This document shows positions 25,638 to 34,384 of a DNA stretch of 64,000 nt, one piece after another; position 1 is the stretch's first letter; every line of letters starts with the position of its first letter. The position numbers were made by a program, and so were the translations under genes. This DNA is from Natronomonas salsuginis (GTDB lineage: Archaea > Halobacteriota > Halobacteria > Halobacteriales > Haloarculaceae): NCBI RefSeq assembly GCF_005239135.1, contig NZ_QKNX01000001.1, forward strand, positions 620,001-684,000, given 5' to 3'. The notes beneath the pieces were generated by a model. It saw only the letters and a list, made by a program, of their open reading frames with translations. It had not been told where the DNA came from and ran no database searches.

Positions 25638-26117
25638 ATGGCCACGTATCGCCGCGAGACACGTATTCAGGCTCCGTTCGATGAGGTGTGGGGGTTTCAC
25701 TCGACGACAGATGGTCTCGAGGCGCTGACTCCGGATTTCATGCGTCTCGAAGTCGAACGTGTGACCGGACCGGACGGCGACGCCGATCCCGATGAGCTCG
25801 ACGCCGGCTCCAGAATCGAACTCTCGATCCAACCCTTCGGGATCGGTCCGAGACAGCGGATGGTTTCGGTCATCACCGAGCGAACGCTCGATGACGAAGC
25901 CGGGATGTTTCGCGACGCGATGGAGGTGGGGCCGTTCGCCTCGTGGGATCACACACATCAGTTCTTCGCCGACGGAGACGAGACGGTGCTTGTCGATCGG
26001 GTCGAGTACAGCCTCCCCGGCGGGCGGGTCGGCCGGGCGCTCTCGCCGCTCGGACGGATCGGTCTCGCCCCGATGTTTCGCGGCCGCCATCGGACGACGA
26101 AGCGACTCTTGGAGTAA
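25638..26117 (+). CDS. SRPBCC family (polyketide cyclase-like) protein
   Basis: The 159-residue protein begins YRRETRIQAPFDEVWGFHST, the usual first strand of the START/Bet v 1-like SRPBCC fold. Later strands include FADGDETVLVDRVEYSLPGG. The fold has a hydrophobic cavity and serves in lipid binding, cyclisation or stress responses; nothing in the sequence narrows the role. It follows the Lrp gene by 62 bases and is convergent with a small membrane protein gene. Confidence 0.82.
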   Translation: MATYRRETRIQAPFDEVWGFHSTTDGLEALTPDFMRLEVERVTGPDGDADPDELDAGSRIELSIQPFGIGPRQRMVSVITERTLDDEAGMFRDAMEVGPFASWDHTHQFFADGDETVLVDRVEYSLPGGRVGRALSPLGRIGLAPMFRGRHRTTKRLLE

Positions 26118-26126
26118 CGACCACCG

Positions 26127-26528
26127 TCACCGCCGAACGGAGCGAGATTCGTCGCGAACGAACAGATACAGCGCCACCACGATGAACGCGCTCGCCACCG
26201 CCCCGGTTGCGATACCGAGGGTGAACTGGTCGGTGCCACCGAGGAGCCAGAGGACACCGAGGCCGACCGCGAACGCGGCACCCAGCAGATACAGCGTTGG
26301 ATGCCAGTACGGCGTTATTCGGGCGACGAAGCCGGCGAGAAACGCCGCGCCGATGAGGAGAAACTGCACGCTCCGGTCACCCGCCACCGTCGGATCAAAG
26401 AGCCCAAGATAGAGGTGTATACCGGCGAGCGCCAGCGTGAAGAGCAAAAACGCCATTTCGACCGGATCGAAGTCGAGTGGCGAATCGCCGGTACCGGCCG
26501 CCTGATCCTCGGACACCTTGCGAGACAT
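26127..26528 (-). CDS. Hypothetical membrane protein with four membrane segments
   Basis: The 133-residue product has a short acidic N-terminus and four hydrophobic segments (MAFLLFTLALAGIHLYLGLF, FLLIGAAFLAGFVARI, LYLLGAAFAVGLGVLWLLGG, IATGAVASAFIVVALYLFVR), and ends in a basic tail. I do not recognise a function; similar proteins are common in haloarchaea. The frame is open to 27368, but that part overlaps the EamA gene antisense. ATG 26528 gives a sensible N-terminus. It is divergent from the EamA transporter gene. Confidence 0.72.
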   Translation of the reverse strand: MSRKVSEDQAAGTGDSPLDFDPVEMAFLLFTLALAGIHLYLGLFDPTVAGDRSVQFLLIGAAFLAGFVARITPYWHPTLYLLGAAFAVGLGVLWLLGGTDQFTLGIATGAVASAFIVVALYLFVRDESRSVRR

Positions 26529-26633
26529 TGACTCGCCAGATACTTCGAGACGGCGGAAAATAGCTGTGGCGGTTGGCGGACCGGATCGATCAGCTTGCGA
26601 AACCGATTTGCCGGTGGCCGCCGCAGCCGTCGT

Positions 26634-27527
26634 GTGCTCGATGTTCTCGAAGCGCGAACGCCACCGACGGTCGCGCTGGCCGTCGCCGTGGTGGCCGTCT
26701 CGACGAGCGCGATCCTCGTCCGCTGGAGCGACGCGCCGTCGGTCGTGTTGGCCCTCTACCGCGTCCTCCTGACGACGCTTCTCGTCGCCCCGTTCGCGTT
26801 CACGAGATACCGCGGGGCGTTCTCGGCGTTCGACCGACGGGATGTCCTCGTCGCGACGCTGACCGGCGCGGCCCTCGCGATTCACTTCGCGGCGTACTTC
26901 GAGAGCCTCGCGTGGACGAGCGTCGCCGCGAGCGTCACGCTGGTGCAGTCGCAGCCGCTTTTTGTCGCCGTCGGCGCGGCGGCGTTTTTGCACGAGCGAA
27001 TCGGGACGCGAAAGGCGCTCGGCATCGCGGTCGCCATCGCCGGCATGGTCGCGATGTCGGCCGGAGAGTTTCTCGCCGGCGCGGCGGTGGCGGGGTCCCG
27101 GCCGCTCTACGGCAACGGACTCGCCGTCCTCGGGGCGTTCATGGCGGCCGTGTACGTGCTCGCGGGGCGATCGCTCCGCCAGCGCGTCGCCGTCGTTCCG
27201 TACGTTCTCGTAGTCTACACCGCCTGCGCGCTCACGCTTTTCGCCGTTGCGGTCGCACAGGACCTCCCGTTGACCGGCTACGGCCGTCGCGAGTGGCTCC
27301 TGTTTTTCGCCCTCGCGGTCGGTCCGGGACTGTTCGGTCACACCGTGATCAACTGGGCGCTCGAACACGTCGAGTCCTCGGTGGTCAGCGTCTCGTTGTT
27401 AGGCGAACCCGTCGGGGCGACGATCCTCGCGTTGCTCTTGCTGAGCGAAACGCCCGGCTCAGCGACGGTCGCCGGCGGACTCGTCGTCCTCGCGGGGATC
27501 TACGTGACGGCCGCAGCGCGCGCCTAG
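26634..27527 (+). CDS. EamA/DMT-family transporter
   Basis: The roughly 297-residue protein has ten membrane helices in two similar halves, the hallmark of EamA drug/metabolite exporters. The first half ends FLHERIGTRKALGIAVAIAGM and the second has the matching ALEHVESSVVSVSLLGEP...AGGLVVLAGIY. It probably exports a small metabolite across the cytoplasmic membrane; the substrate is unknown. The start is uncertain: GTG 26634 gives a short N-terminus, while TTG 26595 would add 13 mostly basic residues. Upstream is the divergent small membrane protein gene. Confidence 0.85.
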   Translation: MLDVLEARTPPTVALAVAVVAVSTSAILVRWSDAPSVVLALYRVLLTTLLVAPFAFTRYRGAFSAFDRRDVLVATLTGAALAIHFAAYFESLAWTSVAASVTLVQSQPLFVAVGAAAFLHERIGTRKALGIAVAIAGMVAMSAGEFLAGAAVAGSRPLYGNGLAVLGAFMAAVYVLAGRSLRQRVAVVPYVLVVYTACALTLFAVAVAQDLPLTGYGRREWLLFFALAVGPGLFGHTVINWALEHVESSVVSVSLLGEPVGATILALLLLSETPGSATVAGGLVVLAGIYVTAAARA

Positions 27528-27534
27528 CGAGCCC

Positions 27535-28041
27535 TCACTCGCCCGCCTTCGCGCGACGATGCGCCGACGCGACGGCCTCGCGAAGCCGATCCCCGTCCTC
27601 ATCATAGGCGAGATGTGTCGAACAGTCGCAGTCGGACGCGCCGAATCCCGGGACCGGTGACGGCGGTAGCTGGTCCGCGACGGCACATTCGACGTCCGCT
27701 TCCGGCGTCCGAACGTCCCCGGCGACCGTGGCGGCGTCGTGCCCGAGCAGGTAGTCTATGTGCCAGTGACGCGTCTCGTTTTTTCCGGCCGCGAGATCGT
27801 AGTGACGATCGACGCGACTGAAGCCGCCGGTTCCGAATGCGCTGCCGGTGTAGGCGTATGTGCCGGCCGGGAGCCGGTGTTCCCCGAGTGCGCCAATCTC
27901 GATTGTCACGGGCCAGCGCAGGTCGATACAGAGTGTGTAGGTACCGCCAGTCACGGCCGACGGTTGCGCCGACGGCGTGTAGTAGCTGACGGTGTCGGCC
28001 GGCGATCCGGTCGAAGCGGACGACGAGCAGCGACCCGCCAT
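27535..28041 (-). CDS. DUF123 (GIY-YIG-like) family protein
   Basis: The 168-residue protein carries a DUF123 domain over residues 30-150: GTYTLCIDLRWPVTIEIGAL, GTYAYTGSAFGTGGFSRV, and HWHIDYLLG with later Cys and Asp. The domain is related to GIY-YIG nucleases and in some archaea is fused to endonuclease III, so a nucleic-acid role is likely, but activity is unproven. ATG 28041 is preferred over 28050. The frame is open upstream, but that part overlaps the divergent Trm112-like gene. It is convergent with EamA. Confidence 0.85.
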   Translation of the reverse strand: MAGRCSSSASTGSPADTVSYYTPSAQPSAVTGGTYTLCIDLRWPVTIEIGALGEHRLPAGTYAYTGSAFGTGGFSRVDRHYDLAAGKNETRHWHIDYLLGHDAATVAGDVRTPEADVECAVADQLPPSPVPGFGASDCDCSTHLAYDEDGDRLREAVASAHRRAKAGE

Positions 28042-28072
28042 ACTTTTCATCGCCGCCGCCGGAGACGTGGGT

Positions 28073-28267
28073 ATGAAGGAGACGCTTTTGGACATTCTGT
28101 GCTGCCCCCTGGACAAGGCCGAACTCGAACTCGAAGTCATCCGCGAGGACGACGAAGAGATCCTCGAGGGGCGGCTCATCTGCACCGAGTGCGGCGAGGA
28201 GTACCCGATCGAGGACGGCATCCCGAATCTCCTCCCGCCGGACATGCGCGACGAGGCGACGGCGTAG
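28073..28267 (+). CDS. Trm112-family protein
   Basis: The 64-residue protein is the size of archaeal Trm112, the small zinc-binding activator of several SAM methyltransferases that act on tRNA and release factors. It has the N-terminal LLDILCCPLDKAELEL and the zinc-knuckle part RLICTECGEEYPIEDG, ending NLLPPDM. The first knuckle reads CCPLD rather than the more common CPxC, so zinc coordination may be altered. ATG 28073 fits the family start; the frame upstream has no similarity. It is followed by a small membrane-anchored protein gene with its own TATA box. Confidence 0.88.
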   Translation: MKETLLDILCCPLDKAELELEVIREDDEEILEGRLICTECGEEYPIEDGIPNLLPPDMRDEATA

Positions 28268-28282
28268 GAAACGACCAGTACA

Positions 28283-28292
28283 CTTTTTAAAC
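28283..28292 (+). promoter_or_regulatory. TATA-like box deciding the start of the gene at 28314
   Basis: ctttttaaac lies 22-31 bases before GTG 28314. An upstream in-frame GTG at 28302 would be only 10 bases from the box, so the leaderless start at 28314 is preferred. Confidence 0.5.
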
Positions 28293-28313
28293 TCACCGGG
28301 AGTGTGTGACCAC

Positions 28314-28877
28314 GTGACGGATTCGCTCGCCGTCGCGGTCAACCGTGACGGGCTACACACGCTCGCCGTCCCGACGGAGTTCGAAGCCAGCGGCCCGTTC
28401 GCCGTCAGGGTACACAACCACGGCGAGGCGGCACACGTCCATCTCAACCTCGACGACCGACTCTCGGAGATCGCCCGGATCGGGGCGACGAACCACTACG
28501 TCGAAGCCGGTGAGAGCCGCAGTATAACTGTCGAGACGAGAGAGCCGTCTAGATGGCCCAGCGATACGATCCGCGGCAAGCTCAAAGTCGTCGTCGGTCA
28601 CGGCCAGGAGACGCACTACGTGGACGTGACGGTCGACCGGACGGCCGCGAACGGAACGGTCCGCGTCGATCCAGAACTCGGCAAACCGAACCGCGACTCA
28701 GAGCCGGAGCTACCGCCGTTGGCCAAACTCGTCCCGGTCGTCGCGCTCGGCAGCGTCGCGCTCGTCCTCGCCGTCGGCGCGGTGTTCACCGGCGGCGGCA
28801 TCGACGTCGTCATCGGGGGATTGTCGATCGTCGCCGCCGCCTGTTGTGCGGCGGCCGCGTACTACCTGCTCGGTTAG
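28314..28877 (+). CDS. Hypothetical protein with C-terminal membrane hairpin (DUF7524-like)
   Basis: The 187-residue protein has an N-terminal beta-rich domain (residues 1-120; FAVRVHNHGEAAHVHLNLDD, SITVETREPSRW) and two C-terminal membrane segments (LVPVVALGSVALVLAVGAVF and VVIGGLSIVAAACCAAAAYYLL). It resembles a conserved haloarchaeal family that I remember as DUF7524, of unknown role. The N-terminal domain looks like an immunoglobulin-type fold. It overlaps the convergent DR2241-like gene by four bases. Confidence 0.75.
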   Translation: MTDSLAVAVNRDGLHTLAVPTEFEASGPFAVRVHNHGEAAHVHLNLDDRLSEIARIGATNHYVEAGESRSITVETREPSRWPSDTIRGKLKVVVGHGQETHYVDVTVDRTAANGTVRVDPELGKPNRDSEPELPPLAKLVPVVALGSVALVLAVGAVFTGGGIDVVIGGLSIVAAACCAAAAYYLLG

Positions 28878-29968
28878 TCCTCGCCGGTCGGAACGCCGCA
28901 CAGCCGCCCCTCCTCGTCGAATCGCTTCGCTCGGAGGAACCTCGTCCGGTAGCGATTGGCACCCTCGTAGATGTCCGCCTCGCGGATATCGTCTGCCTCG
29001 CCGTCGGCGACCGCGTCGATGATCGCCTCGATCTGCGCTTTCTCGCTCGGCGTCAGATCGAACTCGTAGGTCCGCTCCCGTTCGGCCTCGAGCTGCGTCC
29101 ACTTGCGCGCCGCGGTGACGACGAGCGAACACGGTTCGCGGCAGGGGAACTGCCCGTCGCCACCGTCGACCGCGAGATCGGTGTCGTCGTCGTACTGCCA
29201 CTCGCGGCGCTTGAGACACTGACTGTCCGCACAGCAGGCTTCGGCGACCCACTCGACGTGTTCGTGGCCCTCGCCGCGGTCCCAGGTCTTGATCACGCCG
29301 TAGATGCCGCTTTGTCGTTCCATCGTCTCGCGCCAGTTACTCACATCCAACTCCCCCCGCCGTTCGAGATACCAGTTGGCGATCGTCGCGGGGTAGACGT
29401 ACTCGACGGTCTCGGCGAGCGAGCGACCATCGAGGTCGACGAACGCCCACCCAGTGGGCAGCGTTGGCGCGGTTTTCAGCGGCCGGTATCGCCCCCGATC
29501 GTCGGTTTTGATGAGTTCTCGTGCGTCGAGCGGATCGGTCAACACGTCGAGCGACTCCGGTCGCCGGTCGCCGTCGGCCTCATTTCGGACGGTGTAGGTT
29601 CGGTTCCCATCCGACGCGAGGCCGATATCGATCCGGAGTTGCCCCCACGACGCGACGACTGCGCCGTCGGCGAACGTCTCGTAACGCGCCGGGACGGAAC
29701 GTTCGTCCGCCCCCTCGAGATGTCTGAGAAACGCCCGCTCGGTGTCCGGCCGGTCGGTTCGGTTCCAGACGTGCCAGTTCGAGACGAACCACGGGTTCTC
29801 CGACGCGATCGTCCGAAGTTCGGGTTCAGAGAGCCCGGTGTGTGTCGCATCCGGCGTCTCGAATCGATAGCCGTCGGCCTCGCGCTCGACGATCAAGCCG
29901 TCGCACGCGACGCCCGACTCGGCGGCCATCACCAGGGCATCGAGTTGTTCGTCGTTCACGTCAGTCAC
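28874..29968 (-). CDS. DR2241-family iron-sulfur protein associated with CbiX
   Basis: The 364-residue protein resembles the DR2241 family, with an N-terminal helical domain, a stabilising middle domain, and a late cluster of cysteines (EACCADSQCLKRREW at about 242-256 and FPCREPCSLVV at about 275) that could bind a 4Fe-4S cluster. In the bacterial relative, CbiX-like and cluster-binding domains occur in one protein. Here the chelatase is a separate gene immediately upstream, overlapping by eight bases, so the two products probably work together in cobalt insertion or tetrapyrrole handling. The exact chemistry is unknown. Confidence 0.8.
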   Translation of the reverse strand: MTDVNDEQLDALVMAAESGVACDGLIVEREADGYRFETPDATHTGLSEPELRTIASENPWFVSNWHVWNRTDRPDTERAFLRHLEGADERSVPARYETFADGAVVASWGQLRIDIGLASDGNRTYTVRNEADGDRRPESLDVLTDPLDARELIKTDDRGRYRPLKTAPTLPTGWAFVDLDGRSLAETVEYVYPATIANWYLERRGELDVSNWRETMERQSGIYGVIKTWDRGEGHEHVEWVAEACCADSQCLKRREWQYDDDTDLAVDGGDGQFPCREPCSLVVTAARKWTQLEAERERTYEFDLTPSEKAQIEAIIDAVADGEADDIREADIYEGANRYRTRFLRAKRFDEEGRLCGVPTGED

Positions 29969-30851
29969 CCGCCCCCGCTTCGGTGTCGGGCGTCGCCTCG
30001 CCGGTCCGACGGCGGACGTCCTCGATCGCGCTTCCGACGTCCGCCCCGGCGTCGGCCGCCCGCTCGATGACGACGTCGGCGGTCAGCGCCTCGGTGCCGA
30101 CCGCGCCGGCGTACCAGATCCGGTGGCCGTCGACCTCGGCTGGCGTCTCCCAGCCGGTCCGGTAGTCGTCGGTCAGCCCCATATCCTCGGGGATGTCCTC
30201 CTGGGTGTGGTAGCCGTCGGCCACGAACAGCGGGACGACGACGACGTCCGTCGTCTCGAAGAACTCGGTCACATCGTCGATCTCGGGATCCTCGTCCATG
30301 AACAGCGCCTTCACTTCCTCGAAGCGATCCATATCCGCGATCCGGTCGGCGTGGAGGTGGACCGCTTTCGCGGAGTTCTCGTTGCGCTCGGTGCCGTGCC
30401 CGACGACCGCCAGCGCGAAGCCGGGGCCGACGTCCGGATCACCGGTCACACTCTCGGCGCGCCGGACGATCACGTCGCTCATCGCGTCGTGGGTGCCGAC
30501 TGGCCCGCAGTAGTGGACCGTCTTGCCGACGTCCGTCGCCTCGAAGGTGGCGTGGGTCGCGCTCGTGCCGTCGGAGTCCCACTCGTCGAGGTCCCACCCG
30601 TCGAGCCGGAGTTCGCGGGGGATCACCTCCTCGGTGAAGTAGCCCTCCGAGATGAAAAGCGGGACGACGTACACCTCGTCGCTCTCGACCGTTCGAAGCA
30701 CCTCGCGAAAGGACGGCTCCTCCTTCCAAAAGCCCGTCCGTACCTCGTCGAAGACGCCGGTCTCCCGAATCGTGTCGGCGTGATCGTACGTCGGGGTACT
30801 CGCGTCGGGGTTCAGATGGGATCCGTGGGCGACGATAACGAGCGCTTGCAT
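29961..30851 (-). CDS. cbiX: Sirohydrochlorin cobaltochelatase CbiX
   Basis: The 296-residue protein contains two CbiX-type domains in tandem. Each begins with a metal-binding His motif (VIVAHGSHLNPDASTP near the start and LAVVGHGTERNENSAKAV near residue 148) and has VVPLFISEGYFTEE or VVPLFVADGYHTQE. It should insert cobalt into sirohydrochlorin for cobalamin synthesis; nickel or iron use by related enzymes cannot be excluded. It overlaps the DR2241-like gene downstream. The cobalamin context includes the mutase/MeaB pair and the BtuF end in this window. Confidence 0.92.
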   Translation of the reverse strand: MQALVIVAHGSHLNPDASTPTYDHADTIRETGVFDEVRTGFWKEEPSFREVLRTVESDEVYVVPLFISEGYFTEEVIPRELRLDGWDLDEWDSDGTSATHATFEATDVGKTVHYCGPVGTHDAMSDVIVRRAESVTGDPDVGPGFALAVVGHGTERNENSAKAVHLHADRIADMDRFEEVKALFMDEDPEIDDVTEFFETTDVVVVPLFVADGYHTQEDIPEDMGLTDDYRTGWETPAEVDGHRIWYAGAVGTEALTADVVIERAADAGADVGSAIEDVRRRTGEATPDTEAGAGD

Positions 30852-30961
30852 GCGTTATGAGTGGGCGAGGACGGCCTTAGGGCCTTCGGGAAATTCCGAC
30901 GACTGCAGCCCGTCCCACGTGCGACCGACACTCCCTTCAACGCCGCGAGCGAGGCCTCGAT

Positions 30962-31453
30962 ATGACCGTCGCCGCCGAGACGCGGGCCGCCGTCCGCGAA
31001 CACCCGTTCTTACACACTGCACTCAGAGCGAACATCGTCAACTACACCGCCGCGGCGCGATTTCTCGGCGTCGGCGATATCGAAGCCGTCGCGGCTGCCC
31101 TCCGTCGGTACGCGGAGGAACTCGACGCGCTCGAACGAACGACGCGACGCGTCAGCGTCTCGATGAAATCCGGGGTCGAGAGCGTCGACGAGGACAGCGG
31201 TGAGGAAGCGAACGGCGGGTTGCTGTCGATCGGCGATCGGACCTTCGTCGATGACGGCGGCGATCTGACGGCGATCGTCGCGGTCGGTAAGGTCGAACTC
31301 CCAGACCTCGAAGTGGTGTTGGGTCGCCTTCGAACGGCCGAAATCAACGCTATCGCGGCCGCCGGCACCGACGGCCACGTCGCAGTCGTCGTCGAGCGGC
31401 GGGCGGGACCGGACGCCGTCCGCCTCGTCGAGGACGCACTTTCGAACCCGTAA
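30962..31453 (+). CDS. Conserved haloarchaeal protein of unknown function
   Basis: The 163-residue protein begins with a helical region that looks like a small HTH or helical bundle (AVREHPFLHTALRANIVNYT, AARFLGVGDIEAVAAALRRY). It continues with a beta-alpha-beta region (LTAIVAVGKVELPDLEVVLG, AINAIAAAGTDGHVAVVVER as EINAIAAAGTDGHVAVVVE) resembling an ACT-like fold. I cannot assign a function. A TATA box is not obvious. It lies 38 bases before cysS on the same strand and may be co-transcribed. Confidence 0.7.
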   Translation: MTVAAETRAAVREHPFLHTALRANIVNYTAAARFLGVGDIEAVAAALRRYAEELDALERTTRRVSVSMKSGVESVDEDSGEEANGGLLSIGDRTFVDDGGDLTAIVAVGKVELPDLEVVLGRLRTAEINAIAAAGTDGHVAVVVERRAGPDAVRLVEDALSNP

Positions 31454-31491
31454 GCGACGCATTGAAACCGACGCCGAGCGAGGCTCCGACA

Positions 31492-32985
31492 ATGACGCTC
31501 CGTCTGTCGAACACGCTCTCGGGCGAACGTGAGGCGTTCGAACCGGCCGACCCCGACGACGTTCTCCTCTACTACTGCGGCCTGACGGTGTCGGATTACG
31601 CCCACCTCGGCCACGCTCGGACGTGGGTCCACGTCGACGTGATCCACCGCTGGCTCGAACACCTCGGCTACGGCGTCCGACACGTCGAGAACATCACCGA
31701 CGTGAACGAGAAGATCGTCGCTCGCATCGGCGAGCGCCGCGACGGCGAAACGTTCGGCAACGACGAATCGGCCGTCGCTCGCACGTTCATCGGGCAGTTG
31801 CTCGCGGACATGCGATCGCTCAATCTCGAGCGCGCCGAGGTGTACCCCCGCGTCTCCGAGCACATTCCCGAGATCATCGAGCTCATAGAGACGCTCGAAG
31901 ACCGCGGGTACGCCTACGAGTCGAACGGCTCCGTCTACTTCGACGTGACGGAGTTCCCCAACTACGGGAAGCTCTCGAACCAGTCGATCGAGGACGTCGA
32001 GGCCCAAGGCATCGAGGAAGAGCGCTCCGAGAAGCGCCACCCGTCCGATTTCGCCCTGTGGAAGGCCGACGGCGTCTCCGAGAGCGCGGTCGCCGAGCAC
32101 CGACGTGACGACCGCGAGTACGACTGCGACGCGCCCGAGGGCGAGACCTGGGACTCGCCGTGGGGCGAAGGTCGCCCGGGGTGGCACATCGAGTGTTCGG
32201 CGATGTCGATGACGCACCTCGACAGTTCGATCGACATCCACATGGGCGGCCGCGATCTCGTCTTCCCGCACCACGAAAACGAGATCGCTCAGAGCGAGGC
32301 GGCGACCGGCGAGCGGTTCGCCCGGTACTGGCTGCACGCCGATCTCTTCCAGATGGGTGACGAGAAGATGTCCTCGAGCCTCGGGAACTTCATCCCCGTC
32401 GGCGAGGCCGTCGAGCGCTTCGGCGTCAACCCGCTCCGGATGTTCTTCGTTTCAGCCTCGTACAACTCGACGCAGACCTACAGCGAGGCCGCGATCGAGG
32501 AGGCGCTCGAACGGTGGGACAGACTCGAGACGGCCTACGACCGGATCGTCGCCGCGGCCGACGGCCCCGACGCCCGAACGAAGGTCAAATCGCCACTCTG
32601 CGAGGCCGTCGACGAGGCGCGAGCGGCGTTCACCGACGCGATGAACGACGATTTCAACACGCGAAAGGCGCTGGCGGCGCTGTTCGATCTCGCCGCCGCG
32701 GCGAACCGCCACCTCGACGAGGCCGACGAGTACGACTACCGTGGGCTCCGGCGATCGATCGAGGCGTTCGAGGCGTTCGGCGGGGACGTCCTCGGCTTCG
32801 ATTTCGACGGGGGCGCGGAGGGAGAGGCGACGCTCGCGGGTGAACTCGTCGAATTGGTGCTCGAACTCAGAGCGCGCGAGCGCGAGCAGGGCAACTACGA
32901 CCGTGCCGACGACCTCCGCGACGATCTCGAAGCCCTCGGCGTCGAGGTCCAAGACACCGACGACGGCCCGACGTATCGGCTCTGA
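31492..32985 (+). CDS. cysS: Cysteinyl-tRNA synthetase
   Basis: The 497-residue class I enzyme charges tRNA-Cys. The HIGH motif appears as HLGHAR (about residue 37), preceded by YYCGLTVSDYAHLGHART with the zinc-binding Cys. The KMSKS motif is EKMSSSLGN (about residue 290), and GRPGWHIECSAMS and HHENEIAQSEA supply further zinc and cysteine-binding residues. The usual C-terminal DALR-type anticodon domain follows. I chose ATG 31492 over an in-frame ATG at 31462 because family similarity begins with the strand at 31492. Confidence 0.96.
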   Translation: MTLRLSNTLSGEREAFEPADPDDVLLYYCGLTVSDYAHLGHARTWVHVDVIHRWLEHLGYGVRHVENITDVNEKIVARIGERRDGETFGNDESAVARTFIGQLLADMRSLNLERAEVYPRVSEHIPEIIELIETLEDRGYAYESNGSVYFDVTEFPNYGKLSNQSIEDVEAQGIEEERSEKRHPSDFALWKADGVSESAVAEHRRDDREYDCDAPEGETWDSPWGEGRPGWHIECSAMSMTHLDSSIDIHMGGRDLVFPHHENEIAQSEAATGERFARYWLHADLFQMGDEKMSSSLGNFIPVGEAVERFGVNPLRMFFVSASYNSTQTYSEAAIEEALERWDRLETAYDRIVAAADGPDARTKVKSPLCEAVDEARAAFTDAMNDDFNTRKALAALFDLAAAANRHLDEADEYDYRGLRRSIEAFEAFGGDVLGFDFDGGAEGEATLAGELVELVLELRAREREQGNYDRADDLRDDLEALGVEVQDTDDGPTYRL

Positions 32986-32999
32986 TCGTCGCAGAGACG

Positions 33000-34223
33000 T
33001 CACCCGACGATGATCGGCCCGATGAGCACCCCCATGAGGTTCGCTCGTCGGGCGCGAAACCGCGCCGGGACGAGCCCGACGACAGTCGCGGCGGCGTACG
33101 CACCGACGCCGACACCCCCCGCGAACAGAAACGAAATGCCGGCGAGCGCACAAAGCAGCGCCACGGACAGGCTGGTGGGATCCAATCGACCGACTGCGAC
33201 GAGATACCGGTCACCGAGCGTTACGACGCCCAGAAGCCCGGCGCTCGCTCCGATCACGACTGCGGCGAGCAGATGGGGAATCGACAGCGGCACCGACGCA
33301 GATTCGAGGGCGACGAGCACGCCGGTTCGCGGCGATCCGAGCGCGACGAGCGCGAAGAGGGCGAAGATGGTGTTGGCCGTATTGACGCCCGATGTCGCGA
33401 CGATAAAGCCCCTCGCGCCGTAGCGCCCCGGAACCGCGAGGAGCGCGAGCGTCGCCGCAACGGCGCTCGACACCGCTGGGACGTACCCCACGATCGCGCC
33501 GGCGACTGTGCCAAGCCCCGACAGCCCGAACACGCTCCGTTTCGAGGCGGTGATTCCGGCCCCGTCTTGCGGCGGGACGCCGTCGCCGCCGATCGCGTCG
33601 ATGAGCACCGGCGCGCCGAACAGCCCGGCGAAAAGCGGCGCGAGCATCCCGCCGGCCGCGAGCGGCGCCTCCGGGGAGATATCGAGCGTTCCGATCCCCA
33701 ACAGCGCGCTCAACGCGAACGAGACGGCACCGACGACCTTGGACGCGACGCCGCGTTCGGTCGCGATCAGCGTCAGGGCGACGCACCCGAGGACGAGCGG
33801 CAGATTCGCTCGAAGCGTCGGCCAGAGCCGAACCATCGCGCGGGTGATCGGGATCGCGAGCGGGGCTGCGAGGGCGACCGCCGCGGCGCTACCCAGTGCC
33901 GACAGCCGCAACGCTTCCCGACCGCGACCCTCCAACACGAGCCGATGTCCCGGCAGCGCCGCGACCGCCATCGCCGGATCGGGCACGCCGAGCGCGAGCG
34001 TCGGGACGATCTCGAGGAACGTGTGGACGACGCCGGCCGCGAGCATCGCCATCCCGACGTACAGCGGCGGTCCCGGAATCGACGGCGCGACGCCAGCTAA
34101 CAGCAGCGCCATGTTGTTCGCGTGCAGGCCAGGCACGAGTCCGCTGATCGCCCCGAGCGCGACGCCGCCAGCGACGAAACAAAGCGCAACTGCGGTCGCC
34201 GCCGGGGCCAATGTCACCTCCAT
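33000..34223 (-). CDS. TctA/DUF112-family membrane permease
   Basis: The 407-residue, highly hydrophobic protein shows about 11-12 membrane segments and the family hallmark GLVPGLHANNMALLL with a second similar loop LGTVAGAIVGYVPAVSSAVA. This is the DUF112/TctA group, whose bacterial members are the large subunit of tripartite tricarboxylate transporters. No TctB or TctC genes are adjacent, so archaeal members may work alone; the substrate is unknown. ATG 34223 is chosen because upstream sequence is Arg-rich and lacks membrane character. It is convergent with cysS. Confidence 0.85.
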   Translation of the reverse strand: MEVTLAPAATAVALCFVAGGVALGAISGLVPGLHANNMALLLAGVAPSIPGPPLYVGMAMLAAGVVHTFLEIVPTLALGVPDPAMAVAALPGHRLVLEGRGREALRLSALGSAAAVALAAPLAIPITRAMVRLWPTLRANLPLVLGCVALTLIATERGVASKVVGAVSFALSALLGIGTLDISPEAPLAAGGMLAPLFAGLFGAPVLIDAIGGDGVPPQDGAGITASKRSVFGLSGLGTVAGAIVGYVPAVSSAVAATLALLAVPGRYGARGFIVATSGVNTANTIFALFALVALGSPRTGVLVALESASVPLSIPHLLAAVVIGASAGLLGVVTLGDRYLVAVGRLDPTSLSVALLCALAGISFLFAGGVGVGAYAAATVVGLVPARFRARRANLMGVLIGPIIVG

Positions 34224-34384
34224 CGAAGGGAAGTGGCCGCGTCGTGGTATATAAACCGTGGCGACGACGAGCCGTGCTAACTGATGTGGATGGGTGAAAC
34301 GCGACACACGGACGGGGGCTCCGCGAACGTTCGCGACTGCGCGGCCGCCAGTACTCGTAAGGGCCTGTCGATCCAAAGACCACC

